Below, piece by piece: positions 55,283 to 64,000 of a DNA stretch of 64,000 nt. The stretch's first letter is position 1, and each line of letters begins with the position of its first letter. This DNA is from Bradyrhizobium diazoefficiens (lineage in GTDB: Bacteria > Pseudomonadota > Alphaproteobacteria > Rhizobiales > Xanthobacteraceae). Both the position numbers and the translations under genes were made by a program. The DNA is taken from the NCBI RefSeq assembly GCF_016616885.1, contig NZ_CP067102.1, positions 5,174,501-5,238,500 on the forward strand, in the 5' to 3' direction. The notes beneath the pieces are model-generated. The model had not been told where the DNA came from. It did no database searches and was given only the letters and a program-made list of their open reading frames with translations.

Positions 55283-56155
55283 ATGGCTAAAGTCGCTTTC
55301 CTCGGTCTCGGCGTGATGGGCTTCCCCATGGCCGGACACCTCGTGAAAAAAGGGGGCCATGAGGTCACCGTCTACAACCGCACCGCCGCCAAGGCGAAGG
55401 AGTGGGCGGACAAGTTCGGCGGCAAGACCGCGGCGACCCCGAAGGCCGCGGCCGAAGGCCAGGATTTCGTGATGTGCTGCGTCGGCAACGACAATGACCT
55501 GCGCGCGGTCACGATCGGCGCCGACGGCGCCTTTGCCGGCATGAAGAAGGGCGCAACCTTCGTCGATCACACCACCGCTTCCGCCGAAGTCGCGCGCGAG
55601 CTCGACGCGGCCGCGACCAAGGCCGACTTCAAGTTCATCGACGCGCCCGTCTCCGGCGGCCAGGCCGGCGCCGAGAACGGCGTGCTGACGGTGATGTGCG
55701 GCGGCACGCAGGACGCCTATGCCGGCGCCGAGCCGATCATCACGGGCGCCTATGCGCGGATGTGCAAACTGCTCGGGCCCGCCGGCTCCGGCCAGCTGAC
55801 CAAGATGGTCAACCAGATCTGCATCGCCGGCCTCGTGCAGGGCCTCTCCGAGGGTATCCACTTCGCCAAGAGGAGCGGCCTCGACGTCGCCGCCGTGATC
55901 GAGACCATCTCCAAGGGCGCGGCGCAGTCCTGGCAGATGGAGAACCGCTACAAGACCATGAACGACGACAAGTATGATTTCGGCTTCGCGGTCGAATGGA
56001 TGCGCAAGGATCTTTCGATCTCGCTGGCTGAGGCCCGCCGCAACGGCGCCAATCTGCCTGTCACCGCGCTGGTCGACCAGTTCTACGCCGAGGTCGAGAA
56101 GATGGGCGGCAAGCGCTGGGATACGTCGAGCCTGCTCGCGCGCCTCAATCGCTGA
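55283..56155 (+). CDS. Beta-hydroxyacid dehydrogenase (3-hydroxyisobutyrate/GLYR type)
   Basis: A 290-residue NAD(P)-dependent oxidoreductase. N-terminal dinucleotide site VAFLGLGVMGFPMAGHL; substrate site DAPVSGGQAGAENG; catalytic lysine region GQLTKMVNQI. It probably reduces or oxidises a short beta-hydroxy acid (tartronate semialdehyde, 3-hydroxyisobutyrate or succinic semialdehyde type); the substrate is not decidable. ATG at 55283; no strong ribosome site is visible. It is followed 22 bases later by an NhaD-type antiporter. Confidence 0.9.
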   Translation: MAKVAFLGLGVMGFPMAGHLVKKGGHEVTVYNRTAAKAKEWADKFGGKTAATPKAAAEGQDFVMCCVGNDNDLRAVTIGADGAFAGMKKGATFVDHTTASAEVARELDAAATKADFKFIDAPVSGGQAGAENGVLTVMCGGTQDAYAGAEPIITGAYARMCKLLGPAGSGQLTKMVNQICIAGLVQGLSEGIHFAKRSGLDVAAVIETISKGAAQSWQMENRYKTMNDDKYDFGFAVEWMRKDLSISLAEARRNGANLPVTALVDQFYAEVEKMGGKRWDTSSLLARLNR

Positions 56156-56177
56156 CACTTGACGGACTGACCCCACC

Positions 56178-57455
56178 TTGCTGATCGCGATCGCCGTCAT
56201 CTTCGTTCTGGCCTATGCGGCGATCGCGCTCGAACACCCCATCGGGGTCAACAAGAGCGCCTCCGCGCTGCTCGGCGCGGGCGTGCTCTGGACGATCTAC
56301 GCGATCACGATCGACGATCACACGCTGGTCAGTCATCAGCTTGACGAATCCGTCGCCTCCACCGCGCAGATCGTGTTCTTCCTGATCGGGGCCATGACCA
56401 TCGTGGAGGTGATCGACGCCCATGACGGCTTCGAGGTCATCACCTCGCGCATCAACACCACGAGCCAGGGCACACTCTTGTGGCTGGTCGGTTTCGTGGC
56501 GTTCTTCCTGAGCGCGATCCTGGACAATCTGACCACGACCATCGTCATGGTCTCGCTGATCCAGCGTCTCATCGCCAGGCACGACGACCGCCTGCTGTTC
56601 GCCTCCCTCATCGTCATCGCCGCCAATGCCGGCGGCGCATGGACCGTGATCGGCGACGTCACCACGACCATGCTCTGGATCGGCGGACAGATCACGCCAT
56701 TGAACATCATGCGCGCGGTGTTCCTGCCCTCGCTCGTCAATCTGCTGGTGCCGCTGGCTTTCATCAGCCTGTCGCTCAGGGGCAAGACCATCGCCGCACC
56801 ACCGAGGGACACCGGATTGCTTGCGGTCGACCGGTTCGAGCGCAATCTGATGTTCTGTCTCGGGCTCGGCGTGCTGATTGCGGTGCCGGCCTTCAAGACG
56901 GTCACGCACCTGCCGCCCTTCATGGGCGTGCTGTTCGGTCTCGGCATCGTGTGGCTGGCCGGCGAAATCGTTCATCGTGACAAGGACGAGCACGTGCGCC
57001 GTCCCCTCTCACTCGCGCATGCGCTGACCCGGATCGACATGGGCTCGATCGTGTTCTTCGTCGGCATTCTGCTGGCGGTCGCCTGCCTCGAACATGCCGG
57101 TCTCCTGACGATGCTGGCCCGATGGCTGGAGACGACCATCGGCCGCCAGGACGTTATCGTCGTCGTGCTCGGCCTGCTCAGCGCGATCATCGACAACGTG
57201 CCGCTGGTCGCAGCGACCATGGGTATGTACGACCTCGGCCACTACCCACCGGACAGCTTCCTCTGGGAGTTCATCGCCTATTGCGCCGGCACCGGCGGCT
57301 CCATCCTGATCATCGGCTCGGCCGCGGGCGTCGCCGCCATGGGGCTCGAGCGGATCGAGTTCCTGTGGTACGCCCGCCGCATCGCCGTCCCCGCACTTGC
57401 GGGCTATCTGGCCGGCGCCGTGGTTTATGTCGCACAACATGCCTGGTTGCACTGA
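56178..57455 (+). CDS. NhaD-type Na+/H+ antiporter
   Basis: A 425-residue integral membrane antiporter of the IT superfamily. Conserved segments: FFLSAILDNLTTTIVMVSL (Asp-Asn-containing half helix), ANAGGAWTVIGDVTTTMLW, and the symmetric LLSAIIDNVPLVAATMGMY and AGTGGSILIIGSAAGVAAMG. TTG start at 56178; the ribosome site is weak. It lies near the 3-hydroxyisobutyrate-type dehydrogenase and may be co-transcribed. It complements the NhaA at 25208. Confidence 0.9.
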   Translation: MLIAIAVIFVLAYAAIALEHPIGVNKSASALLGAGVLWTIYAITIDDHTLVSHQLDESVASTAQIVFFLIGAMTIVEVIDAHDGFEVITSRINTTSQGTLLWLVGFVAFFLSAILDNLTTTIVMVSLIQRLIARHDDRLLFASLIVIAANAGGAWTVIGDVTTTMLWIGGQITPLNIMRAVFLPSLVNLLVPLAFISLSLRGKTIAAPPRDTGLLAVDRFERNLMFCLGLGVLIAVPAFKTVTHLPPFMGVLFGLGIVWLAGEIVHRDKDEHVRRPLSLAHALTRIDMGSIVFFVGILLAVACLEHAGLLTMLARWLETTIGRQDVIVVVLGLLSAIIDNVPLVAATMGMYDLGHYPPDSFLWEFIAYCAGTGGSILIIGSAAGVAAMGLERIEFLWYARRIAVPALAGYLAGAVVYVAQHAWLH

Positions 57456-57480
57456 GCGCGGCGGGTTACCGGGATACAAA

Positions 57481-57496
57481 TTAACGCCCGGTTAAC
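57481..57496 (+). promoter_or_regulatory. CtrA-type binding site
   Basis: TTAAC-GCCCGG-TTAAC, an exact match to the alphaproteobacterial CtrA consensus (TTAA-N7-TTAA). It lies 102 bases before the start of the cell-cycle-type kinase gene. A related inverted repeat follows at 57511-57530. Confidence 0.7.
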
Positions 57497-57510
57497 GTAA
57501 TTCTTTAGCT

Positions 57511-57530
57511 CCTTAAGTCACCTCTTAAGG
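57511..57530. promoter_or_regulatory. Inverted repeat CCTTAAG/CTTAAGG
   Basis: Perfect 7-bp arms with a 6-base spacer, 14 bases after the CtrA-type site. The two TTAA cores are 8 bases apart, so this could be a weaker second CtrA half-site pair. Confidence 0.4.
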
Positions 57531-57560
57531 ATTTCTTGCCAGAGATAGACAATGCAGAAG

Positions 57561-57579
57561 GCCCACGTCCGACGTGGGC
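57561..57579 (+). promoter_or_regulatory. Hairpin in the leader of the kinase gene
   Basis: GCCCACGTC-C-GACGTGGGC, a perfect 9-bp inverted repeat. It ends 18 bases before the ATG and overlaps the likely AGGA ribosome site. It may regulate translation or serve as an operator. Confidence 0.45.
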
Positions 57580-57597
57580 AGGAATCGTTGTTGCTTG

Positions 57598-59193
<1,596 letters not shown>

Positions 59194-59237
59194 ACACATG
59201 CTTGCAGACACGCCCGCCAATCCTTCACTATGTTGCG

Positions 59238-59441
59238 ATGAGCAAAGAAACGCCTTGCGTCGCCGTCTGCATGATCGATCCCAAGACCAAGCTGTGCTTC
59301 GGCTGCGGCCGGACCTTGCCGGAGATCGCGCGCTGGCACGCGATGGAGAGCGCGGAACGGCTCGCGGTGATGGCGTTGTTACCGGCACGCATGGCGGACG
59401 CCGGCCTGCAGCAGATCGGGGGATTGCCGAAACGCGCCTGA
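59238..59441 (+). CDS. DUF1289 small cysteine-rich protein
   Basis: A 67-residue protein with the DUF1289 pattern C7, C11, C20, C23 (TPCVAVCMIDPKTKLCFGCGR) and EIARWHAM. Probably binds a metal or Fe-S cluster; function unknown. The ATG at 59238 (MSKETPC) lies 44 bases after the kinase and 28 bases before the aspartic protease gene. Confidence 0.82.
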   Translation: MSKETPCVAVCMIDPKTKLCFGCGRTLPEIARWHAMESAERLAVMALLPARMADAGLQQIGGLPKRA

Positions 59442-59469
59442 CTGGCCTGCGTGCCATCGGAGGTGCGCG

Positions 59470-60024
59470 ATGATCCGCTTCCTGCTCGTTCTCATCACGC
59501 TCGCCGGCACGGCCGGCGCCGTGGTCGCCTATGGCGATCCCGACCAGATCGCGCGCGCCAGCCACAAGGTCTCGCACATTTTTCGCGTGCAAACGGCGAC
59601 GCCTGCCCCCGCCGTGCAGATCCAGCGCGGCCAGGGCGGCGAGTTCGCGCTGCGTGCGAAGATCAATGGCGTCGCCGCGCCGATGGTGATCGATACCGGC
59701 GCGACCTCCGTGGTGCTGACCTGGGAAACCGCGAAGGCGATCGGGCTGCCGCTCGAGATGCTCGAATATGACGTCGAGCTCGAAACCGCCGGCGGCCACA
59801 CCAAGGCGGCGCGGCTCACGATCGACCGGCTCGCCGTCGGCCATCTCGTCGAGAAATCGGTGCCGGCGCTCGTCGTGCCGCGCGGCTTGATGAAGACCAA
59901 CCTGCTCGGCATGAGCTTCCTCGATCGCCTGGAGAGCTGGGGCGTGCGGTCCGACACGCTGATGCTCACCGGCTACCCGGAGCTCCAGAGCAGCCATCGC
60001 CGCTCGCGCACGGCGGTCGATTGA
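59470..60024 (+). CDS. Retropepsin-like aspartic protease (TIGR02281 type), membrane-anchored
   Basis: A 184-residue clan AA protease with one N-terminal helix (about 1-20). Active-site D75 in PMVIDTGATSVVLTW; the second conserved stretch is LLGMSFLDRL. The single-domain enzyme acts as a homodimer in the periplasm. Target unknown. It is followed by a rho-independent terminator at 60160-60184. Confidence 0.88.
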   Translation: MIRFLLVLITLAGTAGAVVAYGDPDQIARASHKVSHIFRVQTATPAPAVQIQRGQGGEFALRAKINGVAAPMVIDTGATSVVLTWETAKAIGLPLEMLEYDVELETAGGHTKAARLTIDRLAVGHLVEKSVPALVVPRGLMKTNLLGMSFLDRLESWGVRSDTLMLTGYPELQSSHRRSRTAVD

Positions 60025-60159
60025 CGGCGAACCGCGGCGGCGCTCTCCGTCCGCGCACGGCCACTTCAACCACATAGCCAACCATTGAATTCGCAAGCGA
60101 CCACGGCTGTGGTGTTCCCGCTATTTACAAACCAATGGTCTGAGCGTGATCGAGAGAGA

Positions 60160-60184
60160 GTCGGATACTGCGATCCGGCTTTTT
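60160..60184 (+). terminator. Intrinsic terminator after the aspartic protease gene
   Basis: GTCGGAT (60160-60166), loop ACTGCG, ATCCGGC (60173-60179), then TTTTT: a 7-bp stem with one G-T pair. Confidence 0.8.
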
Positions 60185-60191
60185 GTCGTGA

Positions 60192-61184
60192 CTAGGCAGC
60201 CTCCGCCGGCGTGAGCGCACCAACCCGTGCGATCGCGTCACGCAAGACGTCGACGCCGGCGCCCGGCTTCACACCGTGCTCGGCGAGATGGCGGCGGAAG
60301 GCGCGCGCGCCGGGCACGGCGTGGAACGCACCAACGAAGTGACGCGTGATGGCATGCAGCCGCGTGCCGCGCGCGAGTTGCGCCTCGATATAGGGCATCA
60401 TCGCCTCGATCGCGTCCTGCATGGTCGCATGCGGCGCCGCCTCGCCGAACAGGTCGGGATCGACCGAGAGCAGCCGCCACGGCTCCTGATAGGCGGCACG
60501 GCCGAGCATCACGCCGTCGACATGCGCAAGATGGGCTTCCGCCTCCTCGATACTCGGAACGCCGCCATTGATGATGACAGGCACATCCGGCATCGCGCGC
60601 TTGAGCCGATAGACGCGATCATAATCGAGCGGCGGGATGTCGCGGTTCTCCTTCGGCGACAGGCCGTTCAGCCAGGCCTTCCGGGCGTGCACGATCAGCG
60701 CGTCGCAGCCTGCGGCGACCACCGCCTGCGCCAGCGTATCAAGCGCGACTTCGGGATCCTGGTCGTCGATGCCAATGCGGCATTTCACCGTGACGGGAAT
60801 TGAGACAGCGCGCTTCATCGCCGCGACACATCTCGCGACGAGCTCCGGCTCCGCCATCAGACAGGCGCCGAAGCGTCCGTCCTTCACGCGATCGGACGGG
60901 CAGCCGACATTGAGATTGATCTCGTCATAGCCAAGACCCTCGCCAATCCGCGCGGCTTCAGCGAGGTCACGCGGATCCGAGCCACCGAGCTGGAGCGCCA
61001 CCGGATGCTCAGTCGCGTCGAACCCAAGCAGCCGCTCCCGATCGCCATGAATGATGGCGCCGGTGGTCAGCATCTCCGTGTAGAGCAACCCCCGCCGCGT
61101 CAGTTGACGGTGGAACACCCGGCAATGCCGGTCGGTCCAATCCATCATGGGGGCTGTAGAAAACTTCCGCCGCAAGTTATTCAT
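60192..61184 (-). CDS. dusA: tRNA-dihydrouridine synthase A
   Basis: FMN-dependent reductase forming dihydrouridine at positions 20/20a of tRNA, 330 residues. Motifs: APMMDWTDRHCR, LNVGCPSDRV with catalytic C95, KCRIGIDD, HARKAWLNGLSPKENR and INGGV. The A-type length and HARKAW signature separate it from DusB and DusC. The ATG at 61184 has no obvious ribosome site; an internal start at M13/M14 is less likely because of the conserved N-terminus. Confidence 0.94.
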   Translation of the reverse strand: MNNLRRKFSTAPMMDWTDRHCRVFHRQLTRRGLLYTEMLTTGAIIHGDRERLLGFDATEHPVALQLGGSDPRDLAEAARIGEGLGYDEINLNVGCPSDRVKDGRFGACLMAEPELVARCVAAMKRAVSIPVTVKCRIGIDDQDPEVALDTLAQAVVAAGCDALIVHARKAWLNGLSPKENRDIPPLDYDRVYRLKRAMPDVPVIINGGVPSIEEAEAHLAHVDGVMLGRAAYQEPWRLLSVDPDLFGEAAPHATMQDAIEAMMPYIEAQLARGTRLHAITRHFVGAFHAVPGARAFRRHLAEHGVKPGAGVDVLRDAIARVGALTPAEAA

Positions 61185-61804
61185 TTAATTGATCTATTTG
61201 ATCTCCAGTCGATCCGATGTGTGATTGGACCGACAGAGGAATTCAGTACGACCACGCTTCCGAAGATTGCTTCTTCTAGGATCATATATGTGCGGATTGG
61301 AAGCGGAAATCGCGTCTTCGGATTCTCAGTGCACACGTCACGCACACGAGAGCAAGGCGTGCACATGCAGAGTACTCAGAGCTTCTTTGAACACGGGAGC
61401 GTAGCGGCCTCAATTATACTCACTTCGCGATGTGACAGTCTCCCCAACGAGACCATCCATTCAACAAGCGGCGTAGTCCGATCAATCTCCGAAAGCGGAC
61501 GTCAGAGGCGTGCCGAGAGATGTCAACAACGCGTTAAAGGTAACAGACGTCAGGACGACGATAAAGTGTGCTCCAACAGTGATCATCTGAACACCCGTTC
61601 GGTGCGTGAGCACAACAACGGCTCGCCGTCGCCAACCTTATATCGAGCCCTGACTCTTGTTCGGAAATGACCTAAACCAAAGGTCGTCTCAGCTTTTCAG
61701 GTCGCCGCCGAGCCGATCCCAGACGTGCGGTTCAGGCCGAATGGCCGCTTTGCCCCACCTCCTCGTGAGGTCGCGTTTTGACCAGCAGCCTCGCAAACGA
61801 AAGA
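61185..61804. other. 620-base gene-free stretch of lower GC
   Basis: Between divergent dusA and the stop of the exported protein at 61805. Hand counts on three 60-base lines gave 48-53% GC, well below the coding regions. The longest open frame here (61356 onward, plus strand) has no ribosome site and no family character. No tRNA or hairpin-rich RNA was recognised. It may be a remnant of foreign DNA or hold an unrecognised RNA. Confidence 0.5.
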
Positions 61805-62545
61805 TCACCTCAGCTCGTACAGCAGCACGGCCCACCGAATGGTTCGGCTTGCGCTTAAGACGGAGACAAGCCCCAAAGCCATCAGCAGCATGCCAAGCCA
61901 GGTCCAGCCCCACCCGTCATCGCCCGCCTCGGCAGTGGAAAAGACGACCGGCGTCGCCGAAGCGGTAACCACGTCATCGGCGGCCGGTGCGGCCGCCAGC
62001 AGCGCCTCCACGTCAACCTGGCGTGGCGCGATCTCGTCAGGCGTGAGCCGGTCGTTCGCGCGTTTGGGAAGAAGGGCCGGCGACACGCGGGGCGCGATCC
62101 TGGTAGCAAGGACGGGACGGGCATCAACCATCTGGACAGGCGCGGACGGGGTCGGCCGAGACGTATCCTCCGGTGCGGAGCGCGGCTGCTCCGCGCGCGC
62201 ATCCGCTACCGCCTTCCGCTTGCGCGCTGCGGTCTTGTTCTCTTCGGCCGTGGCGACACGATCTTTGGCGTTGCGATGCTGAACCAGCTTCTTCGCCGTC
62301 TCCGTCCCTTCGGCGACCTGAAACCAACATCGGCGCTGGCCTTCCACCCGATAGACCCAGTGCTGGCCGTCGGCGGTCGACTTGCCGGGCCGCGTCGAGC
62401 ACTCCACTTCCGCGGAAGCCGGCGCAGCGGCCGTTGCGGGACCGGCGTTGAAGAATTCGGAAAGGGAGTTCGAAGACGCAGATGACGTCGAGAGACCTGC
62501 AAGAAGCACAATAGCTACGAAACAAAATCGCAAATGACCGGACAT
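61805..62545 (-). CDS. Exported protein with C-terminal membrane anchor, unknown function
   Basis: A 246-residue protein. Signal peptide at residues about 1-24 (FCFVAIVLLAGLSTSSA). Then a small domain with two cysteines (VECSTRPGKS and RRCWFQVAEGTETAKKLVQH) that looks disulfide-linked. A low-complexity Ala/Pro/Arg-rich region follows, and a hydrophobic helix near the C-terminus (WTWLGMLLMALGLVSVL). The ATG at 62545 (MSGHLRF) has GGGG upstream. It is divergent from the repeat protein. Family not identified. Confidence 0.7.
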   Translation of the reverse strand: MSGHLRFCFVAIVLLAGLSTSSASSNSLSEFFNAGPATAAAPASAEVECSTRPGKSTADGQHWVYRVEGQRRCWFQVAEGTETAKKLVQHRNAKDRVATAEENKTAARKRKAVADARAEQPRSAPEDTSRPTPSAPVQMVDARPVLATRIAPRVSPALLPKRANDRLTPDEIAPRQVDVEALLAAAPAADDVVTASATPVVFSTAEAGDDGWGWTWLGMLLMALGLVSVLSASRTIRWAVLLYELR

Positions 62546-62943
62546 CGAAACCCCGGTGTTGCGCCCCTGCCCAGGCAAGAGCTTTGGCCGTGACCTAGGT
62601 CGCAATGCGACTTAAATCCGGCGACGCGGTGGATTCATTATGGCCGCAGACCCGAGATGCAGGTGCGAATCCCGCACCCGTTCTGCAGCCGGGCGACGAC
62701 CCGGCCCATCAGTTCGATTGCCCATCTTCGCCACCCCCTCAAGGTCGCACTTTCAAGCATCGGCCCGCGCAAAGCTGCAAAGGCTGGAACTGTACCCGAA
62801 CGGATGTAGCCGATGTTACGGCTGCCAGACGAAGCGCTATATCCGAACTGACGACTGGGCTTTCGACTTTCCCAGGATGACATTCTGTCCGGAGTCAAGA
62901 AGCCGTCCGATTGCGCGGAGCGATTGCGATGAGGGAGGCTACG
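62546..62943. other. 398-base divergent intergenic region with overlapping palindromes
   Basis: It separates the exported protein from the repeat protein. GACCTAGGTC (62592-62601) is a perfect 10-base palindrome. It overlaps GTCGCA-A-TGCGAC (62599-62611), also perfect. These could bind a regulator of both genes. I see no gene here. Confidence 0.5.
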
Positions 62944-64000
62944 ATGAATTTTCCGCAGATGTCGGATGGGATCCGGCTGCATCACGCCTCTCATCACCAC
63001 GATGGGTACGATGGCGACGATGAACCGGGCCTTACGCCGAGCGCCCCGCTCCCGACTGACGCGCCCGGCGATGGCGCCCCGATCCATGCTCCCGGCCCGT
63101 TCGCAGGCCAATTTGCAGATCCCGGACCGCCCCCCGCGAGCGCGAAGATCCAGCATCACGACTCCGACCCGGTTCAATCCGAACATCCCGCCGCCAGGCT
63201 CGCTTCCGACGCATCCCATCCCGGGATGAGCACGGTCGAGAGCGGAGCGAACACGGCCGGGAACGGCGGAGATGGCTACTTTTATGGAGGGATCATTCAC
63301 GCGTCCCTGCTGATCTATGAACCGATCAACATCTCGGTGAGCCTGGGATACGGCTCGGTCGCCCTGGCCAGCCAGTCCAACAATCTGAATGTCTATCAAT
63401 CCGCCTTGCAGATGGCCGGCATCGGCGGCCATGGCGGCAGTGACAACATTGCATCGGGAGGCAGCATCGGGACGTCCCTCGGCGCCGGCGTGATCGCAAG
63501 CGGCGACAACAGCGCCGGAAACGGCGGCAGCGGTTATTTCTCGGGTGCGATCGTGGACGCTCCTGTGGTGATCTATCACCCGGTCAATATTGCAATGGCG
63601 GGGTCGGGCGGCACCGCGCAGGCAAGTCAATCGAACACGGTCGACATCGATCAATCGGCCATTCAGATCGCGGGCGTCGGCGGCAGCGGCGGAAGCGGCA
63701 ATGTGGCCGCCGGTGGCAGCGTCATGACGCTCGACCCCAGCTGGGGATCAAGCAACGGAACGGGCGTTGCGGACGTTCAATCCGGCGGAAGCCAGGCCGG
63801 CAATGGCGGCGACGGCGCGCTCCACGGGAGTCTCGTCCATTCCTCCGTCGTGGTGTACGACCCGATCAACGTCGCAGTCGCGGGCTATGGCTCCAGCATT
63901 CATTCGCTCCAGACCAATGACGCCTACGTCGATCAATCCATCGTTCAGCTCGCCGGCATTGGCGGGCACGGCGGCAACGGCAACGCCGAGGCGGGCGGCC
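62944..64000 (+). CDS. Glycine-rich tandem-repeat surface-type protein, cut by window end
   Basis: An open frame of 352 residues reaching the window end; no stop seen. The ATG at 62944 follows AGGGAGG. Residues 1-99 are His/Pro/Asp-rich without a classical signal peptide. From residue 100 a repeat of about 85-95 residues occurs three times. Each has an AGNGG(D/S)G entry (104, 191, 285), an (I/V)YxP(I/V)N(I/V) strand (124, 210, 305), a QSN or QTN and DQS/YQS segment, and an AG(I/V)GGxGG exit (158, 243, 337). The pattern suggests a long beta-solenoid. Large repetitive Bradyrhizobium proteins of this style are often type I-secreted or surface-bound (inference). Confidence 0.8.
   Translation, partial: MNFPQMSDGIRLHHASHHHDGYDGDDEPGLTPSAPLPTDAPGDGAPIHAPGPFAGQFADPGPPPASAKIQHHDSDPVQSEHPAARLASDASHPGMSTVESGANTAGNGGDGYFYGGIIHASLLIYEPINISVSLGYGSVALASQSNNLNVYQSALQMAGIGGHGGSDNIASGGSIGTSLGAGVIASGDNSAGNGGSGYFSGAIVDAPVVIYHPVNIAMAGSGGTAQASQSNTVDIDQSAIQIAGVGGSGGSGNVAAGGSVMTLDPSWGSSNGTGVADVQSGGSQAGNGGDGALHGSLVHSSVVVYDPINVAVAGYGSSIHSLQTNDAYVDQSIVQLAGIGGHGGNGNAEAGG
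63241..64000 (+). repeat. Tandem coding repeat, about 260-280 bases per unit
   Basis: DNA encoding the three visible repeat units of the glycine-rich protein. Units begin at about 63241, 63499 and 63781; spacing 86 and 94 residues. More units are expected beyond the window end. Confidence 0.7.

Noticed and set aside
61356..61670. Possible small gene in the low-GC stretch
   Set aside because: No ribosome binding site, no recognisable family, and the frame also runs antisense through dusA.
62640..62680. tRNA-like T-arm (GTGCGAATCCCGCAC) near 62663
   Set aside because: The stem and loop lengths do not fit a T-arm, and no acceptor, D or anticodon arms can be formed around it.
62638..63654. Open frame on the minus strand opposite the repeat protein
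   Set aside because: The plus strand gives regular tandem repeats with a strong ribosome site; the minus frame has shadow-like composition and extends into the intergenic region.

Overview
The window is a GC-rich (roughly 64%) chromosomal segment from an alphaproteobacterium, most likely Bradyrhizobium or a close relative. The signs are a coxMNOP-type alternative cytochrome oxidase, the intergenic palindromic element at 51812-51899, an alphaproteobacterial LexA box (GAAC-N7-GAAC), a CtrA site (TTAAC-N6-TTAAC) and many rhizobial-type conserved genes. I saw no tRNA, rRNA, CRISPR array, insertion sequence or integrase. Both window edges cut a gene.

Layout. 2-3453: subunits I, III, III and IV of an aa3-type terminal oxidase. 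3484-7003 (minus): class II DAHP synthase, diacylglycerol kinase and NAD synthase in tight order. 7184-8079: an alpha/beta hydrolase broken by one frameshift. 8083-12293: a two-component system divergent from an operon of two paralogous membrane proteins with a small exported protein between them; the divergent promoter carries matching tandem 11-bp repeats in both orientations. 12316-17639: an aldehyde dehydrogenase and a run of transcriptional regulators (ModE-type, LysR). 17664-19739 (minus): a TerB/TerC/UPF0114 stress-type membrane cluster. 20056-25211: SnoaL-like protein, a MOSC-ferredoxin reductase fusion, a redoxin, a MocR regulator and a PaiB-like flavoprotein. 25208-31384: NhaA, a YbdK-type ligase, a zinc-ribbon peptide antisense to a probable SOS gene, a bicupin and glutathione reductase. 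31464-39169: rpiA, gph, moaA, a TRAP permease pair and an M20 peptidase. 39260-43266: a tannase-family esterase and a second two-component system.

43549-53270 is the most unusual stretch. Two paralogous TRAP substrate-binding protein genes, on the same strand, flank four genes: a YunG-like protein with a possible Cys-His-Asp triad, a CHAT (caspase-like) protease, a nine-helix membrane protein with a large soluble insert, and an 1117-residue protein joining a lipase-like alpha/beta hydrolase to a second CHAT protease. The last three are tightly spaced and end at an intrinsic terminator. I read this as an inserted module, plausibly a membrane-linked protease/lipase conflict or regulated-death system. 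That function is inference only.

53464-61184: ApbC/Mrp, a VOC protein, a beta-hydroxyacid dehydrogenase, an NhaD antiporter, a PleC/DivJ-like kinase behind a CtrA site, DUF1289, a retropepsin-like protease and dusA. 61185-61804 is a gene-free stretch of about 50% GC. After an exported protein (61805-62545) the window ends inside a glycine-rich tandem-repeat protein that starts at 62944.

The four best leads are the CHAT module, the eightfold W-x9-G-x4-D motif in the paralogous membrane proteins with their apparent regulator sites, the SOS promoter at 28517-28545, and the terminal repeat protein.
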